This document shows positions 57,679 through 64,000 of a stretch of DNA of 64,000 nt, in pieces. The stretch covers positions 7,526,001 to 7,590,000 of the forward strand of contig NC_135566.1 of the NCBI RefSeq assembly GCF_964340395.1. The letters run 5' to 3'. The notes under the pieces are model-generated. The model saw only the letters and a list, made by a program, of their open reading frames with translations. It was not told the origin of the DNA and searched no databases. Source of the DNA: Glandiceps talaboti (lineage: Eukaryota; Hemichordata; Enteropneusta; Spengelidae). The position numbers were made by a program, and so were the translations under genes. How positions within the stretch are numbered: position 1 is the stretch's first letter; each line of letters begins with the position of its first letter.

Positions 57679-57727
57679 TATGCCCAAAACTAATGTATAT
57701 GTTGAGAAATAGCTGTGATCTTAAAAC

Positions 57728-57895
57728 CCAACTCCCATTAGGATTATGATTTAAGTATTAAAAGCAGTTGTCTTGTTGAGATATATGTACGAAAATTTAG
57801 TCCAGAACAAAAGAATGATCCTGTGTAATGCTCATCTGATAAGATAGCATTAATATGAGAACATGGGATTGAAACCCTGGCCTTTAATTCCTGTA
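57728..57895. repeat. Dispersed repeat, 'GATTAGGATTAAAAT' family
   Basis: It shares 'ATTAGGATTATGATTTAAGT', 'agcagttgtctt', 'aatgatcctgtgtaa' and 'GGATTGAAACCCTGGCCTTT' with 45930-46085. Confidence 0.7.
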
Positions 57896-57899
57896 ATTA

Positions 57900-60590
57900 G
57901 AAATGTAATTATGGGCATATTTTGTGAGCAGTTTTAGACTAAATTTCTATCATCTCAGATTTGTTTATCGTATGTCTTCCGAGGCTATAATTCTGTTCTG
58001 AATTTGTTTACATGATTGCATTGTGACAGATAATGTCAATGCTATGTTACCCTAAGTATACAGTTTTCATTTCATATTGTCTCAACCACATCACTCAGAG
58101 CCCTCTGTGTTTATAAAAATGTTTACATTTTTATTTGTAATGCATAATTGTAACATTTCTAATGTACACTATTAACATTCTGGTTTCAATTGTGACGTAT
58201 TACTTTGTAAGACGATTGATGGTTTTCCCATTCCGTGACACATTGCATCGTATGAGGTTGCTTTCATTGTTATACTTAGGCCTGTTGTGTCTTTACTACA
58301 TCTGATGAAAAGGCATGTTGACCGCTTCAATTGTGAGTGATTCTACAAAGTCAAAACGCCATCAGTTTACAAAGAAAGATGTTACTGCTAAATCTTGGGT
58401 ACGGTCAGGTGACAACCATCCCCCTGAGAAACGCGTGCAAACCCCCTGCACTTTCAGAATACATGACATTGTATGGGGAGACAAGCAATGTATCTTGGAA
58501 CTCATAACAGGTCAATTGACAGCTCTGATGTATCAAAAACATCAGATTCTTATCTGATTGTTTTCCACTGAATAACAAATTGAATGTAAGCACTACTTAC
58601 CTCAAATCCATTATTTCTAGACCTCACAAACTAAAATTGTGCCAATGTAGGATCACCTTTTGAAAATTTTCAGTTTTAGTTTATCTTTCTCGGTTTGCAT
58701 CTACTTAAACAGCATTCAACAACTCTACCAAACCAGCCCCCAACTGTTCCAAGAAGTGGTTGAATAACTTAGCTCACTTCAAAACATGTAAATTCAGTCA
58801 TAGTTACTGGACATTTCAGACAATAATATGCTATCAGTGACATATAATACCATCATGTAATCTATCAACTCTGTTAATAATAAGGTAATCTTGCCAGCTT
58901 GATGGTGCATGCAACCATGTACATGGCATTTATTGTCTAAATGAAAATATGGGGTGTGCAAGGATTTTTATGATCGGTTTTGAAGTTACTGAGTCACTTT
59001 AATCTACCTCTGTTTGATGATTTTCTGACAAACAGTTGAACAGATATCTGAGAGTAAACTGTAAATTACCAGAAAGCAGATTTCTTGAAACCCTAGAAAG
59101 ACAATCTGAGATAGATCGATAGATGGATGGATTGGCTTTGTAACATTCAGTATGATTATAATGTTTTGTTATATACAAGTGAATGCATGAAGAATGTAGA
59201 CGTTCATGATTACCACTGTCTGTGTATTTTTCCTGCATTGTTTAAAATGAGATATAGTCGTTTCATTTATGGATTTGAGAGAAATGTAATCAAGTGAGAG
59301 TATGATTTGAATCATACACGAATAGTACTACCACAAGAAAAGTGAGTTTCTCCTGAGACTTCAAAATGTTTGTTTCTGAATTGTTGGGATGCAGGTACGT
59401 AAAGAGTCCCAAAATTGACAAACTGAGCATAAAAGTGCTCAACGCCCACATTCGAAAAAAATGGCAAAGTGACTGTAGTGTATGATGTCCCCAGCAACAA
59501 GCATAATGTCCCCATGGTATCATCACAGTACGAACAAGTGCCCAATCAACATCTGTGAACATGTTATAACTTGATAATTGATACACAGTCCCATGCAGAT
59601 TTGTTTGTTGTTTTAGAAAAAACACATTTTGTATGTCCCTGTCGTAAACAAAACCTATAAGATATTGATGTACTAATATAAAGTCTTCCGTATTTACATC
59701 ATAGTTGTAATCATATGCAGTCAAAAGAATTTTAGTGTACTTTTCAAACAACATCCCTGCACTATATAGATAGATTTTGATAAAGAAAAGGCTCTACTGA
59801 TGCCTGTTGTTCTTCCTTCGTTACAAAAAGTCTTTTTGGTTTTTTGGTTTTTTAGCTTGTCTCTACGTGTACAATGCAATAACAGCAAGACAAATATTCC
59901 CATCATTTTACGCTTGGAATTAGTGAAGCTATGCGGAAAGGGAGTTTTTTTATCTAGCAGGTTTTGCAAGACTTTAATCATTTGTTTTCATGAGAAGTTA
60001 TTTCCAGCCTTTTCTTCAGTAGCAGAGTTGATTGGATGTCTTTTGATTTATACAATTGTGTACATTTTTTATGCGGGTGCATTTTTCAAAAGTAACATAA
60101 GCATGGAATTATTTGTAAAAGTTGTTTATGTTTGTTTGAAATAATGTGTATTAATCATGAAACTCTCAAATGTTCTGTTTTTTGTAAGAGGTTTGATTTC
60201 TTGAGAAGAATCATGAAGTACTAAAAATGCAGGTATAGATCTATGAATATGTATAGAGTATGTAGTCTTCCACTTGACTATAGCTTAGATCACCAGTGAT
60301 TTCGAGTTGATTTCATATGTGATGTCTTTGCTATAGTTCCCACTCAAGAAATATTATGGAATTCTAAAGACAAAAAAATGGTGGCCATTTCAGCCAACCA
60401 ATATGCCAACTCATTGTGTGTTTTCTGTTTGAAGTGTTAGCATGGATGTTATGTCATTAAACGCACGTTTCTGAGTATGTTAATTGAATTTCAGTGGGTA
60501 AAATTTATTGCAAAACTGTGTACTAACATCTTGCAAAAGTTCTGTGAAAACTATATTTATTGTCATGATTTCTCTAAAGCAGCCCTCCCC
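57900..60590. other. Intergenic DNA without recognisable genes
   Basis: AT-rich sequence. The longest frame (minus strand, 59290-59754, 154 codons) has no family resemblance and biased hydrophobic composition. Part may be a long coronin 3' UTR. Confidence 0.55.
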
Positions 60591-60591
60591 C

Positions 60592-62560
60592 TGAATATTT
60601 CTATAGTATGATGTATCTAAGGACATCCCCTCTCCCTCTCCTCACAATCTTGTCCACACTGTATTGCTAGTAGGATGACCCACTTCTTGCAGTCCAGACC
60701 CTGTTAACCCCCAACTGGTAAACCTTATTTCTAGTAGTATGATGTATCTAAGGATGGCCCTCCACTTACAGTCCTGTCCAATCCACATTTCTAGTAGTAT
60801 GATGTATCTAAGGATGGCCCTCCACTTACTGTCCTGTCCAAACCACATTTCTAGTAGTATGATGTATCTAAGGATGGCCCTCCACTTACTGTCCTGTCCA
60901 AACCACATTTCTAGTAGTATGATGTATCTAAGGATGGCCCTCCACTTACACTCCTGTCCAAACCACATTTCTAGTAGTATGATGTATCTAAGGATGGCCC
61001 TCCACTTACACTCCTGTCCAATCTACATTTCTAGTAGTATGATGTATCTGAGGATGGCCCTCCACTTACACTCCTGTCCAAACCACATTTCTAGTAGTAT
61101 GATGTATCTAAGGATGGCCCTCCACTTACAGTCCTGTCCAAACCACATTTCTAGTAGTATGATGTATCTGAGGATGGCCCTCCACTTACACTCCTGTCCA
61201 ATCCACATTTCTAGTAGTATGATGTATCTAAGGATGGCCCTCCACTTACACTCCTGTCCAAACCACATTTCTAGTAGTATGATGTATCAGAGGATGGCCC
61301 TCCACTTACTGTCCTGTCCAATCCACATTTCTAGTAGTATGATGTATCTAAGGATGGCCCTCCACTTACAGTCCTGTCCAAACCACATTTCTAGTAGTAT
61401 GATGTGTCTGAGGATGGCCCTCCACTTACAGTCCTGTCCAAGCCACATTTCTAGTAGTAGTATGATGTATCTAAGGATGGCCCTCCACTTACACTCCAGT
61501 CCAATCCACATTTCTAGTAGTATGATGTATCTAAGGATGGCCCTCCACTTACTGTCCTGTCCAAACCACATTTCTAGTAGTATGATGTATCTAAGGATGG
61601 CCCTCCACTTACACTCCTGTCCAAACCACATTTCTAGTAGTATGATGCATCTAAGGATGGCCCTCCACTTGCAGTCCTGTCCAAACCACATTTCTAGTAG
61701 TATGATGTGTCTAAGGATGGCCCTCCACTTACTGTCCTGTCCAAACCACATTTCTAGTAGTATGATGTGTCTAAGGATGGCCCTCCACTTACTGTCCTGT
61801 CCAAACCACATTTCTAGTAGTATGATGTGTCTAAGGATGGCCCTCCACTTACTGTCCTGTCCAAACCACATTTCTAGTAGTATGATGTGTCTAAGGATGG
61901 CCCTCCACTTACTGTCCTGTCCAAACCACATTTCTAGTAGTATGATGTGTCTGAGGATGGCCCTCCACTTGCAGTCCTGTCCAAACCACATTTCTAGTAG
62001 TATGATGTATCTAAGGATGGCCCTCCACTTACTGTCCTGTCCAAACCACATTTCTAGTAGTATGATGTATCTAAGGATGGCCCTCCACTTACTGTCCTGT
62101 CCAAACCACATTTCTAGTAGTATGATGTGTCTAAGGATGGCCCTCCACTTACTGTCCTGTCCAAACCACATTTCTAGTAGTATGATGTGTCTGAGGATGG
62201 CCCTCCACTTGCAGTCCTGTCCAAACCACATTTCTAGTAGTATGATGTATCTAAGGATGGCCCTCCACTTACTGTCCTGTCCAAACCACATTTCTAGTAG
62301 TATGATGTATCTAAGGTTGACCCACCCTCTCACAGTCCTGTCCAAACTATATTTCTAAGAATGACCCCCCCCCCCAACCACCTTGCCGCCCTGTCCTAAT
62401 TTCTAATGGTATAGTGTACCTCAATGTATGCAGTCAGATCCAAACTAGTATTCATAGTATGCTGCATCTATTAGATGCAGCATACTATGAATACTAGTTT
62501 CCTCCACTTGTAGTCTTGTCCAAACTGTATTTGGCACCACCCTTAATTTCTATAGCTTTG
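60592..62560. repeat. 60-bp minisatellite, about 27 good units plus degenerate flanks
   Basis: The unit starts CATTTCTAGTAGTATGATGT and continues with 'CTAAGGATGGCCCTCCACTT' and 'CTGTCCTGTCCAAACCA'. Good units run from about 60728 to 62345, with decayed units on both sides. One unit (near 61453) has an extra TAG. A four-unit (240-bp) higher-order pattern, defined by the variants tgtctg/gcag, tatcta/actg, tatcta/actg and tgtcta/actg, is repeated from about 61921 and again from about 62161. Because 60 is divisible by three, both strands stay open for hundreds of codons. Confidence 0.97.
62442..62500. repeat. Perfect palindrome, 29-bp arms, one-base loop
   Basis: Positions 62442-62470 and 62472-62500 are exact reverse complements around a single T at 62471. 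Left arm starts AAACTAGTATTCATAGTATG. It lies within a decayed unit of the 60-bp minisatellite, which resumes after it ('CCTCCACTTGTAGTCTTGTC'). Confidence 0.97.
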
Positions 62561-62617
62561 TCAGACAACTTTTTTTTCGCAAACTGAAACCGCCTTTAAG
62601 AATGGACCTCTGCTGGT

Positions 62618-62690
62618 AGTTGTGTGGTGGTGGTGGTGGTAGTAGTATAGTAGTAGTGGTGATGGTGGTGGTGGTGGTGGTGGTGGTGGC
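62618..62690. repeat. (GGT/AGT)n trinucleotide repeat
   Basis: Runs of GGT and AGT over about 70 bp; the minus-strand Thr-rich frame across it is an artefact. Confidence 0.9.
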
Positions 62691-62699
62691 AGTAGTATG

Positions 62700-63359
62700 A
62701 TTATCTGACGCAGAACCCCCCTCCCCCATTATTCTAATTTCGTCGCTCAGATCTCGTCTAAAAACTAATCGATGTTGGCCATTACCCCAAAACAATGTGT
62801 GTACCATATTTCGTGTGAATTGAATACCCGTTTTGGCAAGGTGAAAAATTAGTGTGAGACGCGTTTTGAAATATAAACATCGTAACATGTCAATATATTT
62901 TCTTGCGGTCTTTGTTGACGTGTATGTACTCTGCCTGTCAAAGTCTCGTATTTTTATCGCACATTTTATATTTTGATTCCGCCCTCTTGCGGTACTATAC
63001 AAACGTTTAGTGGGCATTTAACCCTTATACCCCGGTATTGAAATGACACATTATCTCGAATTTGCTGACGTCGAATACTGCTGCAGTAAATTCGAGGCAG
63101 TCTAGATATAGACTGATCACTTCTAGCAATAGTTTATTGGCATGACATTGTAATTTCAACTTGAACGACCATTTATCACGACGTGTCAGCACTGTAAGCA
63201 GCCAGTCATATTACCACCACACACATGGTATGAGCACAATATTTTCATGGGGTCGTTCCAGTACGTACTATATACCAGAAGCTTAAGCAGACTGTATTAC
63301 AGTTTACTAAGGCCTAATAAAAAAAATTGTTTGGTTCTGGTTCCCGACCCCACCTAGTT
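62700..63359. other. Intergenic DNA
   Basis: No gene recognised. There is a small inverted pair CTCGAATTT...AAATTCGAG near 63056-63096. Confidence 0.5.
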
Positions 63360-63980
63360 TTTCACGCCTACCCTACTTTTTTTTAACGTTTTCTAGAAAA
63401 AAAATAAAATCGCGAAAATTATGAAGTCTCGCAAGAAATACGTAGTAGATTCGGAAACTGACATCAATCATAAGACAATATAAAACTGTTCTTCCAATCT
63501 GTAGTGGATGTACATCTGATAGGAAGAAGTAAACAACACAGAGACCATTTGGAAAACAACCGAAAACCTGAACTATATATACACTCACACAGAAAAAAAA
63601 TATAATAAATGTAAAATAAAAAATATACCTACCCCAACTATTCTAAAATTGAGCGTAATCAGGACCACACAATTTTTTTATTAGGCCTAAGGTGGGATCA
63701 GTTTCCTGCTATGTACTACGAATAATCTATTTCAGCCACTGGTTCTCATCCCGAGAGAAATTAAGACATCGTGTTCTTTGCACATGGCATATTTTATTCA
63801 AACATTTGCGTCACTTGTTTGCTACAGAGATGTAATTTTGACCTTGTCTAATTGTAAGTTACAAATTGATATTTGCGTCTTTGCCCTTTAGCACGTCGTG
63901 TCAAGTGTACAAATGATGAGTGAAAGTCCACGTATAATTAGAACACGAGGGATTTCCGTTGAAGGTTTTCGAACATATGG
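63360..63980. repeat. Dispersed ~610-bp repeat, copy 2
   Basis: Direct repeat of 53050-53668. After 'GAAGGTTTTCGAA' the copies diverge, which marks the right boundary shortly before the window end. Confidence 0.88.
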
Positions 63981-64000
63981 TCGTTGAATGAAACCGCTAA

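Noticed and set aside
59290-59754. 154-codon minus-strand frame with ATG
   Set aside because: No recognisable family, no exon-like boundaries and no repeat relatives in the window. Could be revisited with transcripts.
60739-62358. 539-codon plus-strand open frame and 352-codon minus-strand frame in the 60-bp array
   Set aside because: Both strands are open because the unit is 60 bp and lacks stops; there is no signal peptide, no unique sequence and no splice context supporting a gene.
62550-63017. 155-codon minus-strand frame with ATG
   Set aside because: Its C-terminal third is the translated (GGT)n repeat and the rest resembles no family I know; coding status unsupported.
63056-63096. Small inverted pair CTCGAATTT/AAATTCGAG with TGACGTCG inside
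   Set aside because: Nine-bp arms are expected by chance at this scale; no context supports a function.

Overview
The window is nuclear DNA from an animal. It holds six intron-rich, single-copy, conserved metazoan genes with GT-AG introns, in an AT-rich background full of (TA)n and (CA)n microsatellites, minisatellites and small non-autonomous transposons. The proteins align closely with their human counterparts along their whole length, but these six genes lie on different chromosomes in human. That fits an invertebrate, perhaps an invertebrate deuterostome such as a hemichordate or lancelet; the species cannot be fixed from this sequence.

Layout: TMEM248 (minus, coding exons 3202-9808), MRPL18 (minus, 12561-15734), NLE1 (plus, 16581-23873), PELO (plus, 25668-33073), SETD6 (minus, 34933-40106) and a type I coronin (plus, 42690-57505). 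I rebuilt all coding exons by hand from protein homology and splice sites. Exon phases match at every junction, giving proteins of 307, 230, 482, 385, 450 and 531/534 residues. MRPL18 and NLE1 are head to head (847 bp between start codons), as are SETD6 and coronin. PELO and SETD6 are tail to tail. Four of the six genes concern translation or protein modification: mitochondrial ribosome (MRPL18), 60S assembly (NLE1), ribosome rescue (PELO) and lysine methylation (SETD6). Coronin controls actin and TMEM248 is a two-pass membrane protein of unclear function. From 57.7 kb to the end I see no conserved gene, only repeats.

The most interesting observations are these. (1) Coronin has two tandem 3' exons that each encode a complete version of the trimerisation coiled coil with its own stop, so isoforms should differ in the oligomerisation helix. 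(2) A foldback element of about 550 bp in the last PELO intron carries five 73-78 bp tandem units, each with a CTCF-like core motif. (3) A 617-bp Mutator/foldback-like element with a perfect 9-bp target duplication, and a related-looking 89-bp hairpin with its own 9-bp duplication, sit in the two MRPL18 introns. (4) A perfect 29-bp-arm palindrome with a one-base loop lies inside a decayed unit of a 60-bp minisatellite. (5) Two direct copies of a ~610-bp repeat differ much less in their 3' part than in their 5' part.
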